Origin: CAZSMC01 sp964607755 | Lineage (GTDB): Bacteria > Zhuqueibacterota > Zhuqueibacteria > Residuimicrobiales > Krinioviventaceae | Assembly (NCBI GenBank): GCA_964607755.1 | Contig: CAZSMC010000050.1 | Coordinates: 1 to 30,930 of the forward strand | Length of the DNA stretch: 30,930 bases | Direction: 5' to 3' | Part shown: positions 1 through 8,869 of the stretch, piece by piece | How positions within the stretch are numbered: position 1 is the first letter of the stretch | Layout: every line of letters starts with the position of its first letter | Translations under genes and position numbers: made by a program | Notes under the pieces: model-generated | What the model was told of the DNA's origin: nothing | The model's input: the letters and a program-made list of their open reading frames with translations, nothing else | Database searches by the model: none

Positions 1-151
1 AAGTCAATGAACTATCATTCTATTGCCCAGTTAAAACTCGATGAAAATTCTGTCATTTTCAATTTCTTAGTGACGAGGTGAATATTATTGTTATCTTGGG
101 TGAAAGCTTTAATATTTGGGCACTAAAATGCCTATTAAAGAATCTCAATAA

Positions 152-287
152 TAACCCCGACTTGAAAGTCGGGGCTATAATATTGCCCCGAGCTTTAGCT
201 CGGGGTTAAAGATGACCTCTCAACATAACGGGCTTTAGCCCACTTTTGTAATGCTGCAAAAATTTTCTCCCATCAGTGAGCTTTTAC
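152..287 (+). repeat. Three-hairpin repeat, left copy
   Basis: This stretch holds three short hairpins in a row. The first pairs CCCCGACT (155-162) with AGTCGGGG (167-174). The second pairs CCCCGAGC (186-193) with GCTCGGGG (198-205) around TTTA. The third pairs GGGC (230-233) with GCCC (238-241), also around TTTA. A conserved tail follows, ending in CATCAGTGAGCTTTTAC. A nearly identical copy lies in inverted orientation at 30791-30930, with only a few substitutions and small indels. The layout resembles REP- or MITE-type dispersed repeats. No transposase lies in the window, so mobility is inference. Confidence 0.85.
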
Positions 288-306
288 TTCCTGTCCGATA
301 TATTTC

Positions 307-335
307 TTGATTCGTGTATATTAAATAAATATATT
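307..335 (+). promoter_or_regulatory. Candidate sigma-70-type promoter for the S55 peptidase operon
   Basis: TTGATT (307-312) and TATATT (330-335) are separated by exactly 17 nt in an AT-rich stretch, about 80 nt before the start codon at 414. This matches the general -35/-10 pattern. FCB-group bacteria can use a different promoter consensus, so the assignment is tentative. Confidence 0.4.
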
Positions 336-357
336 AATAGATTTAAAAAAACCCGTC

Positions 358-392
358 AGGCAGCGGTGCCATTTTTGCATGCTGCCTTTTTT
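358..392 (+). terminator. Terminator-like hairpin in the leader of the S55 peptidase gene
   Basis: AGGCAGC (358-364) can pair with GCTGCCT (381-387), and a run of T residues follows to 392. This has the form of a rho-independent terminator, but it sits between a candidate promoter (307-335) and the start codon at 414. It could end transcription from an upstream gene outside the window, or act as an attenuator. The 7-bp stem with a 16-nt loop is only moderately strong. Confidence 0.4.
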
Positions 393-413
393 CATTTCAC
401 AAGAGTTTGTTTT

Positions 414-2315
414 ATGATAAAATTAAAATACTTTTTTATGTTGTTCATTCTATTCACCGTGTGTGTGAGTTCCAGCGCGTCGTGGGATTTTGAGATTATG
501 CCAGTTGATAAAGTTGAGCCCGGCATGACAGGCACGGGACGTACTGTTTTTTATGGCACCGATGTAGAAGAATTCGATGTCGAGGTGCTGGATATTATCA
601 CTGATCATTACCCGGATTTTGACGTGATTCTGGTGCGGCTCAGCGGCGATAAAGCCGAGAAAAACGGCGTGGTGAGCGGTATGAGCGGCAGTCCGGTGTA
701 TATTGACGGCAAATTGATTGGCGCCATTGCTTACCGTTTTGGTCAATTCCAAAAAGAACCCATCGCCGGTGTTGTGCCGATTGAATACATGATGGATGTC
801 GCGGCACGGGATCAATATCACGACGAAGAATTGGCCTGGCGCAGCCAGGGTGATTCTCTGGGCTACCTCAACACTGCGCTGTGCGGGGCGAAAGAACATT
901 TCTGGAGTCGAGTTCTCGAGCGGCATCTGCCCCTGCAAGAGTCCGGCAAAAGCTTGCAATTGATCCCAACCCCGCTGGTTTTTTCCGGTTTTTCCGGAGA
1001 AACCGTCCAGGCACTGAAAGATCCGCTGGTAAAGCATGGATTTCACGTTATGACCGGCGGCAGCGGCCGGGCAGGACACAGCGAACCCAAGCCGTTCGAA
1101 CCCGGTTCGCCGGTATCGGCGATGCTCATTTCCGGCGATGCCAGTATTGCGGCTACCGGAACCGTGACTGCAGTGTCCGGAGACGCCCTTTTGGCATTCG
1201 GTCACCAGGTCTTTAATCTCGGACCGATTAGCTTGCCGCTCGCCCACTCCAGAGTGGTGTGGACTATTCCAAGCTACATGGCGTCTTCAAAAATGACCGT
1301 ACCGCTCGAGCTGGCGGGAACATTTCGCCAGGACCGTATGGCCGGTTCGTTTGGCGATTTATCCATCCAGCCTTCCCTGGTGCCTGTCAGTGTGACCAAT
1401 AAATCACCTTTTCATGAGCCCAAAACATATCATCTCAACATGGCCAATGACCGGGCGCTGAATAACTTGCTGCCTTTTTATCTGCAGATTGCGCTCATTC
1501 AGGCAATGAACGTTTCACGGCTTGCTGGCGGAACGTCTTCAGTGCATTTAACCGGAGCGGTCGAGTTGGCAGACGGCCGCCAACTTGAATTTGACGACCT
1601 GTTTTCATCTTCCAAGCAATTGGGATACGCGGCATCAGGAACTGATTTTAATCAGGCATCGAGTCTGGTGGCTTCTGTGCTGGGCGCGCTGATGGTCAAT
1701 GATTTTGACGGGCCCGAGGTTGCCTCTGTTGATATTTGTTCCGAAACCATTCCCGGTCAGCGTAAAGCAACCATCCGTTCGGTGTGGGCTAACAAAACTG
1801 AGGTAGCACCGGGCGATACGATCCGCCTGACGGTCACGCTTCAGGACCAGGATGACAGGCAGCACACCATTACTAAAAACATCAATGTCCCTGAAAACTT
1901 ACGTTCACGTTCCGCTGCTATTCTTATCTCCGGCGGCTCATTGTTGACGCAATATGAGATGCAGGTTAACCGGGCATTGTTTGTTCCTCATTCGTTCGAT
2001 GGTCTGATCACGATTCTGGAAAACCGCAATAAATCGCAAAAGTTGTACATTCAGCTACGAGGCCGAGAAAACAGCATTGTATTGAACGGGAAACCCATGA
2101 TGTCCATGCCGCCGTCGGTTATGCATGCCATGAGCACCCGTGCCACAAGCGGATCGGTCGACAGGTTGCGCGATCAAGCTGTAGCGGAAAAAGTAGTAGA
2201 AATGGATTATGTTGTCAACGGCATCAAACGTCTGCCAATAAAAGTGAAAAAACCGCAGCAAGCCAAAGCTCCGGAGGATGAGAAAAACAACGCGGCGAGA
2301 AAATATCAATTTTAA
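414..2315 (+). CDS. SpoIVB-like S55 family peptidase, exported
   Basis: The 633-residue protein opens with a hydrophobic signal segment (about residues 3-22). An S55-type serine peptidase domain follows at about 27-130. The nucleophile motif GMSGSP is at 89-94, followed by VYIDGKLIGA and then PIAGVVPIEYM. A His in DHYPDFD near residue 65 is the likely triad partner. In B. subtilis SpoIVB this domain cleaves a sporulation factor, but nothing here suggests sporulation. The roughly 500 residues after the peptidase domain match no family I recognise. An in-frame extension reaches 276, but the ATG at 414 puts the signal peptide at the N-terminus. It heads an operon, with the next gene starting 11 nt after its stop. 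The substrate is unknown. Confidence 0.8.
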   Translation: MIKLKYFFMLFILFTVCVSSSASWDFEIMPVDKVEPGMTGTGRTVFYGTDVEEFDVEVLDIITDHYPDFDVILVRLSGDKAEKNGVVSGMSGSPVYIDGKLIGAIAYRFGQFQKEPIAGVVPIEYMMDVAARDQYHDEELAWRSQGDSLGYLNTALCGAKEHFWSRVLERHLPLQESGKSLQLIPTPLVFSGFSGETVQALKDPLVKHGFHVMTGGSGRAGHSEPKPFEPGSPVSAMLISGDASIAATGTVTAVSGDALLAFGHQVFNLGPISLPLAHSRVVWTIPSYMASSKMTVPLELAGTFRQDRMAGSFGDLSIQPSLVPVSVTNKSPFHEPKTYHLNMANDRALNNLLPFYLQIALIQAMNVSRLAGGTSSVHLTGAVELADGRQLEFDDLFSSSKQLGYAASGTDFNQASSLVASVLGALMVNDFDGPEVASVDICSETIPGQRKATIRSVWANKTEVAPGDTIRLTVTLQDQDDRQHTITKNINVPENLRSRSAAILISGGSLLTQYEMQVNRALFVPHSFDGLITILENRNKSQKLYIQLRGRENSIVLNGKPMMSMPPSVMHAMSTRATSGSVDRLRDQAVAEKVVEMDYVVNGIKRLPIKVKKPQQAKAPEDEKNNAARKYQF

Positions 2316-2326
2316 AGAGGTCTTGA

Positions 2327-4402
2327 ATGAAAAAAATCAGTCTATGCATTCTTTTTTTTATGTTTGTAAACGTGTTTGCATCCAGCCCAACAATGGTTAC
2401 CTATGACAAGCGAGTAGAGTTTGAACGCGGAACGCCTAAAAACGTGTCGATTATGGAAGACGGCACAATCAAACCGGCTCCGGCAAAGGCGACGCTCATG
2501 CAAACCAATTATCCGTTTGTGTGGGATATTGCATCCGACAAAAAAGGTACGCTATATTGCAGTGCCGGCAATAAAGGAAAAATCTATCAAATATCGAATG
2601 GTGATACCTCTCTTTTTTATCAATCGGAAAAAATGGTCATTTATTGCCTGGCTGTGGATTCGAAGGGGCATGTCTATGCCGGCACATCACCAGATGGCAA
2701 TATTGTTAAAATTTCAGCACAAGGTTCGAGCATTTTTTACGATCCTTCTGCAACCTATATTTGGGATTTGGAATTCGATGACCGTGACAATTTGTATGCC
2801 GCTACTGGCAATACAGCGCAGGTGCTAAAGATTGATGCCAGCGGCTCTGCTAAAGTTATTTTTACAAGCGATGAGCAGCAACATATCAGAGCTCTGGCGA
2901 TAAAAGGAGACACAATTTACGCCGGCAGCAGTGGCGAAGGATATGTTTATCAATTCGAGGACGGAAAAGAACCATTTGTTGTTTATGATACGAAAATGGA
3001 AGAAGTGCTCGATCTTTTTGTTACAGATGAGAATGTGATTTACGCCGCAGCTATGGATGAAGCGATAATGCCATTTGCCGGGAGAGCTATGGAGACCAGC
3101 CAGGCTGCCACAAACGGGAGCACAAATGATAGTAATGATGGCCAGACCCAGGATCAGAAATCAGTGCAGGCAGCGTTGTTCGACCGGCTGGCATCGGTTC
3201 CTACATCTCTGTTCAGGATTTCGCAGGACGGCTATGCCAAGGATTTGTGGGGGGGCAAGGACGATGTTATTCAGAGTATTGCGCCTTACAATGGTGATGT
3301 GATTGTCGGCTGTGGCGGCAATGGCAAAATTTACCGCGTTTCTCCGCAAGGCGATCTATCGCTGCTTTACAAGCTGGATGAAACTCACGTGACCGCGCTT
3401 TATAGCAAAAAACCCGACCGTCTTGTGATTGGGACATCGAATTTGGCGACTGTGTACCAATTGGAAAAAGACAATGCCAAAAATGCCGTGTACGAATCCG
3501 ATGCCATTGACAGCGGGATTAGCGCAGAGTGGGGGACGCTGGACTGGGACGGAAATGCATCATCACCAGATGTGACATTTCAAACGCGGTCGGGCAATAC
3601 TGAACAACCCGGAAAGACCTGGAGCAAGTGGTCATCGATTGACAAAGACGGCAATGTGTGGCGTATCCAGAGTCCGCCGGCGCGTTTTGTGCAATGGAAA
3701 GTTGAATTCAATGAGCCCGATGCGAGCCTCAAAAAAGTAAAATTGAGTTATCTGCAGAAAAATTTAGCGCCTCGAATTTCAACAATTTATATTCATTCTC
3801 CGGGTGTGTATTATCCGGATCAGGATAAAGATAAGGATAAAAAAGGCCTGGTTATGCCAAAATCGCTGAGCAATAAAAAAGAACAGCAGGGCTACCGGAG
3901 TGTTGAATGGATTTTTAATGATCCCAATTATGACGGTGTCCAGTTTTCGGTTTATTTTCAGCGCCAGGGAAATGAGCACTGGCGGGAAATGGCGACTGAG
4001 TACCAGTCCAATGTTTACTCGTGGGATACGCGCTTCATGGCAGATGGAAAATACCGGGTCAAAGTTATTGCCAGTGATTCACCAGTCAACCCTGAACATC
4101 GCGCCTTGACTGGTGAGAAAATATCCGATCCGTTTATCATTGATAATACGGCACCGGTTGTCAAAGATGTGAACAGAACTGATTCCGCAATTTTTTTTAC
4201 TGTTCAGGATGAATGGCATCACATTAAAAGTGTTCATTACAGCATCGATGCGAAGGATTGGAAAGAAATCTATCCCAAAGATGGTATTGTGGATTCTAAA
4301 ATAGAGCTCTTTGAGCTAAGAGCTGAACGTCAACATCAGGTCGCTATTAGAGCCAAAGATGCCATTGATAATGTGCACGTGTTTCATGTGAACGGAGAGT
4401 AA
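2327..4402 (+). CDS. Secreted beta-propeller protein with C-terminal beta-sandwich domains
   Basis: The 691-residue protein has a signal peptide (about 1-18). Repeated units of the type IYAGSSGEGYVYQ and VYAGTSPDGNIVKI follow from about 60 to 380, giving a WD40/NHL/SMP-30-like beta-propeller. A low-complexity Asn/Thr/Ser/Gln insert lies near 255-275. Next is a discoidin-like segment with WSKWS and PPARFVQWK (about 385-490), then a fibronectin-like segment (about 510-690). GAGG upstream suits the ATG at 2327. The gene follows the S55 peptidase closely, and its stop shares one base with the NrnA start, so translational coupling is likely. No catalytic motif is visible. A role as an extracytoplasmic sensor or scaffold for the neighbouring peptidase is inference. 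Confidence 0.7.
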   Translation: MKKISLCILFFMFVNVFASSPTMVTYDKRVEFERGTPKNVSIMEDGTIKPAPAKATLMQTNYPFVWDIASDKKGTLYCSAGNKGKIYQISNGDTSLFYQSEKMVIYCLAVDSKGHVYAGTSPDGNIVKISAQGSSIFYDPSATYIWDLEFDDRDNLYAATGNTAQVLKIDASGSAKVIFTSDEQQHIRALAIKGDTIYAGSSGEGYVYQFEDGKEPFVVYDTKMEEVLDLFVTDENVIYAAAMDEAIMPFAGRAMETSQAATNGSTNDSNDGQTQDQKSVQAALFDRLASVPTSLFRISQDGYAKDLWGGKDDVIQSIAPYNGDVIVGCGGNGKIYRVSPQGDLSLLYKLDETHVTALYSKKPDRLVIGTSNLATVYQLEKDNAKNAVYESDAIDSGISAEWGTLDWDGNASSPDVTFQTRSGNTEQPGKTWSKWSSIDKDGNVWRIQSPPARFVQWKVEFNEPDASLKKVKLSYLQKNLAPRISTIYIHSPGVYYPDQDKDKDKKGLVMPKSLSNKKEQQGYRSVEWIFNDPNYDGVQFSVYFQRQGNEHWREMATEYQSNVYSWDTRFMADGKYRVKVIASDSPVNPEHRALTGEKISDPFIIDNTAPVVKDVNRTDSAIFFTVQDEWHHIKSVHYSIDAKDWKEIYPKDGIVDSKIELFELRAERQHQVAIRAKDAIDNVHVFHVNGE

Positions 4403-5424
4403 TGAGTCACGCTGAACAATCGCCGAACAATTTGCACCAGTTTTTACGTTTTCTTTCGGATAAAAATCGTCTTTTAATCACGACGCATTTGAATCCAGAT
4501 GGCGACGCACTGGGCAGTCAGCTTGCGTTAGCTGCTTTTTGCCGGTATCACAGCAAAGAGGTCAAACTCATCAATGTGGACGCGACCCCGCGATTTTTTC
4601 GCTTTCTTGATCGTCAGAATGAGATTGAGCAGTATGTAGCCGGACGTCACAACCCAGTGATCCGCGGGTGCGATGCCGGCATCATTGTGGATGTGAGTGA
4701 ATGGCAGCGCATCGGCAGGCTCGGCAATGCGCTCGCAAAGCAGCAACTGCCTATGGCGTGCATCGATCATCACATCAACAAAAGCAATCATTTTGATGCC
4801 AGTATCATTCGTCATGATGTCTCTTCTACCGGGGAACTCGTTTACGAGCTTTTCAGAGAGACCAAAACGCCGTTCACTCCGGTCGTGCTCGATGCGCTGT
4901 ACACATCGATTCTCACAGATACAGGTTCGTTCCGGTTTTCGAACACCACCCCAACCACGCATCAAATTGTAGCCGATCTTCTTGAAAAAGGTGCTGATTT
5001 TTCAAAGGTTTATCATGAAATTTATGAGAGTGACTCTCCGGCACGAGCCCGATTAAAGGGTCGCTTGCTCTCAGATATTCGATATGAAAAGGATGGAAAG
5101 CTGGCATGGTTTGTTTTGTCCCAGGAACTGCTCAGGGAAACCGGTGCTGAAATGTGGGAGTCCGAAGGATTTTCCGATCTGCCCCGGAGCGTGGTTTCTG
5201 TGGAAATGAGCATTATGTTCATAGAATTGCAAAACGGCGAGTGCAAAGCCAGTTTTCGTTCAAAAGGAAAAATTCCGATCAATGATCTCGCTGCCATTTT
5301 TGGCGGCGGCGGGCATCGCTACGCGGCTGGCGCTTCGTTTGATCGCCCCCTGAATGAGGTGATAAAAATGGTGCTGCCAATTGCCAAGGAGTATTTCGAA
5401 TCCGTAACAGTACAGTCATACTGA
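4402..5424 (+). CDS. nrnA: DHH/DHHA1 phosphoesterase, NrnA-type oligoribonuclease/pAp phosphatase
   Basis: The 340-residue length is typical of NrnA. DHH-family metal-binding motifs appear in order: THLNPDGDALGS (28-39), VDVSEW (96-101), the DHH triplet (122-124) and TDTGSFRFSNT (172-182). The DHHA1 substrate-binding domain carries GGGGHRYAAGA at 301-311. NrnA proteins degrade short oligonucleotides (nanoRNA) and can dephosphorylate 3'-phosphoadenosine 5'-phosphate in the cytoplasm. The start overlaps the previous stop by one base, which fixes it within the operon. Related c-di-AMP/pGpG phosphodiesterases share the motifs, so the exact nucleotide substrate is not settled by sequence. Confidence 0.9.
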   Translation: MSHAEQSPNNLHQFLRFLSDKNRLLITTHLNPDGDALGSQLALAAFCRYHSKEVKLINVDATPRFFRFLDRQNEIEQYVAGRHNPVIRGCDAGIIVDVSEWQRIGRLGNALAKQQLPMACIDHHINKSNHFDASIIRHDVSSTGELVYELFRETKTPFTPVVLDALYTSILTDTGSFRFSNTTPTTHQIVADLLEKGADFSKVYHEIYESDSPARARLKGRLLSDIRYEKDGKLAWFVLSQELLRETGAEMWESEGFSDLPRSVVSVEMSIMFIELQNGECKASFRSKGKIPINDLAAIFGGGGHRYAAGASFDRPLNEVIKMVLPIAKEYFESVTVQSY

Positions 5425-5439
5425 ACACAGGAATGCATT

Positions 5440-6501
5440 ATGGCTGAACAATTGTCTAACAAATTACACTCTTTTTTCAAAGTGTGCAAGGAGCTATCCA
5501 CCCATCACAGTCCCCACAGCGCTGAAATGCGTTTCTTAAAAGAATGCGAAAAACTGATTCCTTGCCATGCAATGCTAGTCTTTTACCGCAACGGCAAAAG
5601 CGCCAACTCTTTCACAGCCCGTTCATTGCAGAAAAGCCAAACAACGGGAAAAAACATTCAACTCCCGGAAAAAGACCCGGCTGTTTCCAGATGTTTTTCC
5701 GAGCGCATCAGTCTGTCGCGGATTTCCCCGGAAAATCCGATTTTATCTTTTATTAAAGCCGAATTACTGGTCCCGCTCTCGTCAGTCGATGAAGTATTTG
5801 GCTTTTTGTATTTCGCCCGTTCTACAGAAAACGAGTTTACTGATGAGGAAATTCAAATCGCCGAGCACGCTGCCTGTTTCCTGGCACTCATGCTGGAACG
5901 TAATTACTGGCGTATAAAATCGAAAAAGAAAAAACATGTCCAGCACGAAAAAAAAGTGCGAGAAATCTCTCCAAACCAGGAGAATGTTACAAATGCGATG
6001 GATTTGTCATTGTGGGCAGCTTTGCAATGCGGCAGCTTGAACGATACTGTTAAACGGGCTGCTCAGGCAATTCATACTTTTATCCCATTCGATTATTTTT
6101 CTGTGACGTTGTTTGCCGCACAGGGCGGCGAATCGCATCGTCTTGAGCTTTGCACAAAAGCAGTTCATGAAAAGTATAAAAAAGATTTTGAATGGCAGCC
6201 TGTCAAGGATTCTCAATTTGGCTGGCTTGTGCGAACTCGCCGGCAGAAAAATCAGCAGCAGGAGGGACTCGCATTCTCATTGCCAGTGCATAAAAGTTTT
6301 ATGCTTTTGCGGGGTGACTCGTACACCGGCAACTGGGCGGTGGCACGAATTGTTAATAAACCTTTTTCCGATAAACACGTATCAATATTCAAATCGCTGT
6401 CCAAACGGCTGGCTTTTTTGTTTGAAAACTCGAGACAATTTGAAAGCAGAGATTTTACAGCCCACCAACTGATTCGAGCTGCTAAATTGAATAACGAATA
6501 A
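5440..6501 (+). CDS. Double GAF-domain protein without an output domain
   Basis: The 353-residue soluble protein has two GAF-like folds, at about 5-160 and 190-345. They are joined by a very basic linker (RIKSKKKK, near 163-170). The first fold has the typical late-strand pattern ELLVPLSS...VFGFLYFAR, followed by FTDEEIQIAEHAACFLALMLE. The second repeats it less clearly (FSDKHVSIFKSLSKRLAFLFE). There is no kinase, GGDEF, EAL, HD-GYP or DNA-binding domain, so it may sense a small ligand and act through a partner. AGGA precedes the ATG, and the gene lies 15 nt after nrnA. The link to nucleotide turnover by NrnA is suggested only by position. Confidence 0.65.
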   Translation: MAEQLSNKLHSFFKVCKELSTHHSPHSAEMRFLKECEKLIPCHAMLVFYRNGKSANSFTARSLQKSQTTGKNIQLPEKDPAVSRCFSERISLSRISPENPILSFIKAELLVPLSSVDEVFGFLYFARSTENEFTDEEIQIAEHAACFLALMLERNYWRIKSKKKKHVQHEKKVREISPNQENVTNAMDLSLWAALQCGSLNDTVKRAAQAIHTFIPFDYFSVTLFAAQGGESHRLELCTKAVHEKYKKDFEWQPVKDSQFGWLVRTRRQKNQQQEGLAFSLPVHKSFMLLRGDSYTGNWAVARIVNKPFSDKHVSIFKSLSKRLAFLFENSRQFESRDFTAHQLIRAAKLNNE

Positions 6502-6527
6502 AAGCAATTTTATTATTGGGAAGAATC

Positions 6528-6902
6528 ATGGAAAAGCACGTAACAATCGTTGCGATTATTAATTTAGCGTTTGGCTGTATTAAGCTTTTTTTGGGTTTAT
6601 TTGCTTTTGTGATCATTGCCGGAGGAGGACTTTTTTCCGGTGATATAACAGCCATTGCCATTACAAGTTCAGTGGCAATTGTTATTGCCGCATTCTTTAT
6701 CATTTTAGCGGTTCCGGAAATTATCGCAGCATTTGGCTTGTTCAAATACCGGACATGGGCGCGCATTCTCACGCTTATTATAGCTGTCATTGACCTGCTG
6801 CAGGTCCCGATCGGCACCCTCATCGGCATTTACGAATTATGGGTCATGCTGGATGACCGGACCACTGCTCTATTCTATCCTGATGAAAAAAGCGGCGCTT
6901 GA
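6528..6902 (+). CDS. Small integral membrane protein
   Basis: The 124-residue protein has about three hydrophobic segments: roughly 6-31, 38-66 and 77-105. Short polar links include the conserved-looking FGLFKYRTWAR. It resembles a widely distributed, uncharacterised family of small bacterial membrane proteins that ends in a GIYELWVMLDD-type motif. The ATG at 6528 is preferred over an in-frame TTG at 6516 because GGGAAG sits just upstream of it. It is the last gene of the operon, 26 nt after the GAF gene. Its 3' end overlaps the terminator hairpin of the convergent dipeptidase gene. Function unknown. Confidence 0.65.
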   Translation: MEKHVTIVAIINLAFGCIKLFLGLFAFVIIAGGGLFSGDITAIAITSSVAIVIAAFFIILAVPEIIAAFGLFKYRTWARILTLIIAVIDLLQVPIGTLIGIYELWVMLDDRTTALFYPDEKSGA

Positions 6903-6912
6903 GAGCGCCGCT
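6886..6912 (-). terminator. Rho-independent terminator of the C69 dipeptidase gene
   Basis: AGCGGCGCT (6891-6899) and AGCGCCGCT (6904-6912) form a perfect 9-bp stem with a 4-nt loop. Read on the minus strand, a T run (6886-6890) follows the stem, as in an intrinsic terminator. The hairpin overlaps the last codons of the convergent membrane-protein gene. On the plus strand no T run follows directly, so it serves mainly the minus-strand gene. Confidence 0.65.
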
Positions 6913-6933
6913 GTTAGCAGAGGGATTTTTGTT

Positions 6934-8532
6934 CTAAAACTTTTCATCGTATTTCGTCCACAGCATATCACCCAGGTACCAGGCTTTTTCCACTACCCGG
7001 TTGCCCCAGGTCATAGTGTGATCAGTCAAAAAGTCGCGGGCTTTGTCCTGGTCTTTTTTCAATAACTCAAGGGCTTTGTTTTCCACCTCTTTTTGTTCAT
7101 CGAACATTTTTTCTTGCATTGGTTGCCAAACACCGGTTACGTCGTGACGCATGTCTCCCCAGCGCTGGGCAGTCAGGGTACCGAGTCTGTTGAACGCCCA
7201 CCAGGCGCTGTCGCGGGTAAAACCGTTCACCCGGCCGGGTGTTTTATAAGATTGCGGTACATCCTTGACGCTGCAGTAGAACGGTACGTAAATTGAGCTT
7301 GCCACGTTATCGAGCGCCATCCAGACCACGCCGCCGATTTCATCTGGCAGCCAGTCACGCGACTGGGTGATGGTGGCGTACATTGTATACCAGCGCGCAA
7401 TGGTACGCTCGCCGCGCCAGCCCCAGCCGCCGTTGATGTTAAAGACTTTATTCATATCATAAGGCATAAAAGGATTGGCCAGCGGAGAAATGACAGTATA
7501 GCCGCTGTCATCTGTGACTGTAATGTTTTTAATGAAATTATAATCAGTTCCTTCGTAATAATCCTGAAAAATCGAGACCATCTTTTCAAGAGTAACCAGC
7601 GTGTCTGGTTTTAGTGAGAATGGATAGTTTTCCTGTTCCGGATTCAGACCGAGAGAAGGAGCGACCAGGTCGAACACGCGCCATTCACGCCGGCGTGCAG
7701 CCATGGAGTATCTGCCGTCCGGTGCATAAGCGTAGCAAAATTCAAGAGGCCCGTCTGCTGGATTCCACCAGCCACTGTCCTGAGCTACCTTTGTGAGATT
7801 GTCCGATGCCATAAAAAAATCGGCATCGTTCAAGTCGACCTGCCGTATGCGGCTGGCATTGGCGTTGACAGAAATATGCTCATCAGGGACGCGCTGTGCT
7901 GCCCAGATGGCGCCGACGTTTCCTGCTCCCGGCCCGACGATTTCCAGATGCCACACTTCGCGAGTATCCGCAATGGTCAGGCATTCCCCGGCATCGTTCC
8001 AGCCGTATTTTTTCAAGAGGTCGCCGGTCAATTCCAGGGCTTCCCGGGCCGTGGCGCAGCGTTCTAGCATAAGTTGCACGAGCTGCTGACAATCGATAAG
8101 ACCTTCATCAGATTGCAGCGATTTACGTCCGCCAAACGTCGATTCACCAACCGCAAGTTGGTGATCATTCATGCACGGATAAGCTGTGTTTATAAAACCA
8201 AAAGTTTTTTCAACCTGCGGAATTTTACCGGTAGGAACTTTTTTATAAGTCGGCATGGCAAGAGAGTCGTCATTTGTTCGTTTTAAAAGCTGAACTTTAT
8301 CACCAGGTTCATGTTGCTGCGGTTCCTGGATGTCAAGCCATGAACGTGTCCGGTGGCTGTCGCAGGTGTGCGAGGTTCCGACCCAGCCCGTATCCGAAGC
8401 TTTGCGGCCAACAGTAATCGATGTACAACCGTCAGGGTACCCGCCTTCCCAGTCTGCGCGCGAGACACGGGCATTGGTTTGCAAGAAAGCAGTCAATAGA
8501 ATAACGAGTGATGTGATAACGTATTTCTGCAT
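6934..8532 (-). CDS. Secreted C69 family dipeptidase (PepD-like)
   Basis: The 532-residue protein begins with a signal peptide (about 1-22). After a short spacer comes DGCTSITVGRKAS, where Cys36 is the expected N-terminal nucleophile of Ntn-hydrolase family C69, exposed after autoprocessing. Other family features are QLAVGESTFGG, a CTIADTREVWHLEIVG-like strand pair and NANASRIRQVDL. Family members cleave dipeptides with broad specificity, and exported forms are common in bacteria that degrade protein. AAGGAG lies just upstream of the ATG. The gene is divergent from the flavin reductase at 8870 and is closed by the hairpin at 6886-6912. Confidence 0.88.
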   Translation of the reverse strand: MQKYVITSLVILLTAFLQTNARVSRADWEGGYPDGCTSITVGRKASDTGWVGTSHTCDSHRTRSWLDIQEPQQHEPGDKVQLLKRTNDDSLAMPTYKKVPTGKIPQVEKTFGFINTAYPCMNDHQLAVGESTFGGRKSLQSDEGLIDCQQLVQLMLERCATAREALELTGDLLKKYGWNDAGECLTIADTREVWHLEIVGPGAGNVGAIWAAQRVPDEHISVNANASRIRQVDLNDADFFMASDNLTKVAQDSGWWNPADGPLEFCYAYAPDGRYSMAARRREWRVFDLVAPSLGLNPEQENYPFSLKPDTLVTLEKMVSIFQDYYEGTDYNFIKNITVTDDSGYTVISPLANPFMPYDMNKVFNINGGWGWRGERTIARWYTMYATITQSRDWLPDEIGGVVWMALDNVASSIYVPFYCSVKDVPQSYKTPGRVNGFTRDSAWWAFNRLGTLTAQRWGDMRHDVTGVWQPMQEKMFDEQKEVENKALELLKKDQDKARDFLTDHTMTWGNRVVEKAWYLGDMLWTKYDEKF

Positions 8533-8869
8533 AGCAGCTCCTTTGTGTTTGATGAAAACGCTAATTTATTATTGTAAACGGAGAATTAAAAGAAAAAAAA
8601 CCAGTCTTTGAAGAAAAAGTTTCGAAAATATTGAAACATTCAGTTTAGGATCAACTGGGAAAAAGATATCCCTTTTGCAGAAAAGGTTTTGATAAATTCG
8701 TGTATCTTGACTTGAAAAGTGGATTATTTTTGATTAATTTAACGTTCTTTAAATGATATTTTTTTACTACTTTTGACTTGTCGCAGAGATACAAGATTGA
8801 ATGTATCCTGTTCATAGATTTTCTGGATATTATAGCCTGGAAAGCTGGATTTTTTAAAGGAGGTATCTC
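8533..8869. other. Divergent intergenic region between dipeptidase and flavin reductase
   Basis: This AT-rich 337-nt region must contain the promoters of both divergent genes. On the plus strand two TTGACT hexamers (8707-8712 and 8773-8778) could be -35 elements, but neither has a convincing -10 partner. AAAGGAGG (just before 8870) is a strong ribosome binding site for the reductase. No conserved hairpin or riboswitch was recognised. Confidence 0.5.

Noticed and set aside
152..287. Three-hairpin repeat as a CRISPR array
   Set aside because: The hairpins differ in sequence, have no regular spacers and occur as one unit per end. No cas gene is present.
276..413. N-terminal extension of the S55 peptidase
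   Set aside because: It would bury the signal peptide at residues 47-70, and its start lies within the dispersed repeat. The ATG at 414 is preferred.
450..1247. 265-codon minus-strand open frame opposite the S55 peptidase
   Set aside because: The plus frame has clear peptidase motifs and a signal peptide. The minus frame has no recognisable domain and is a shadow of the opposite codons.
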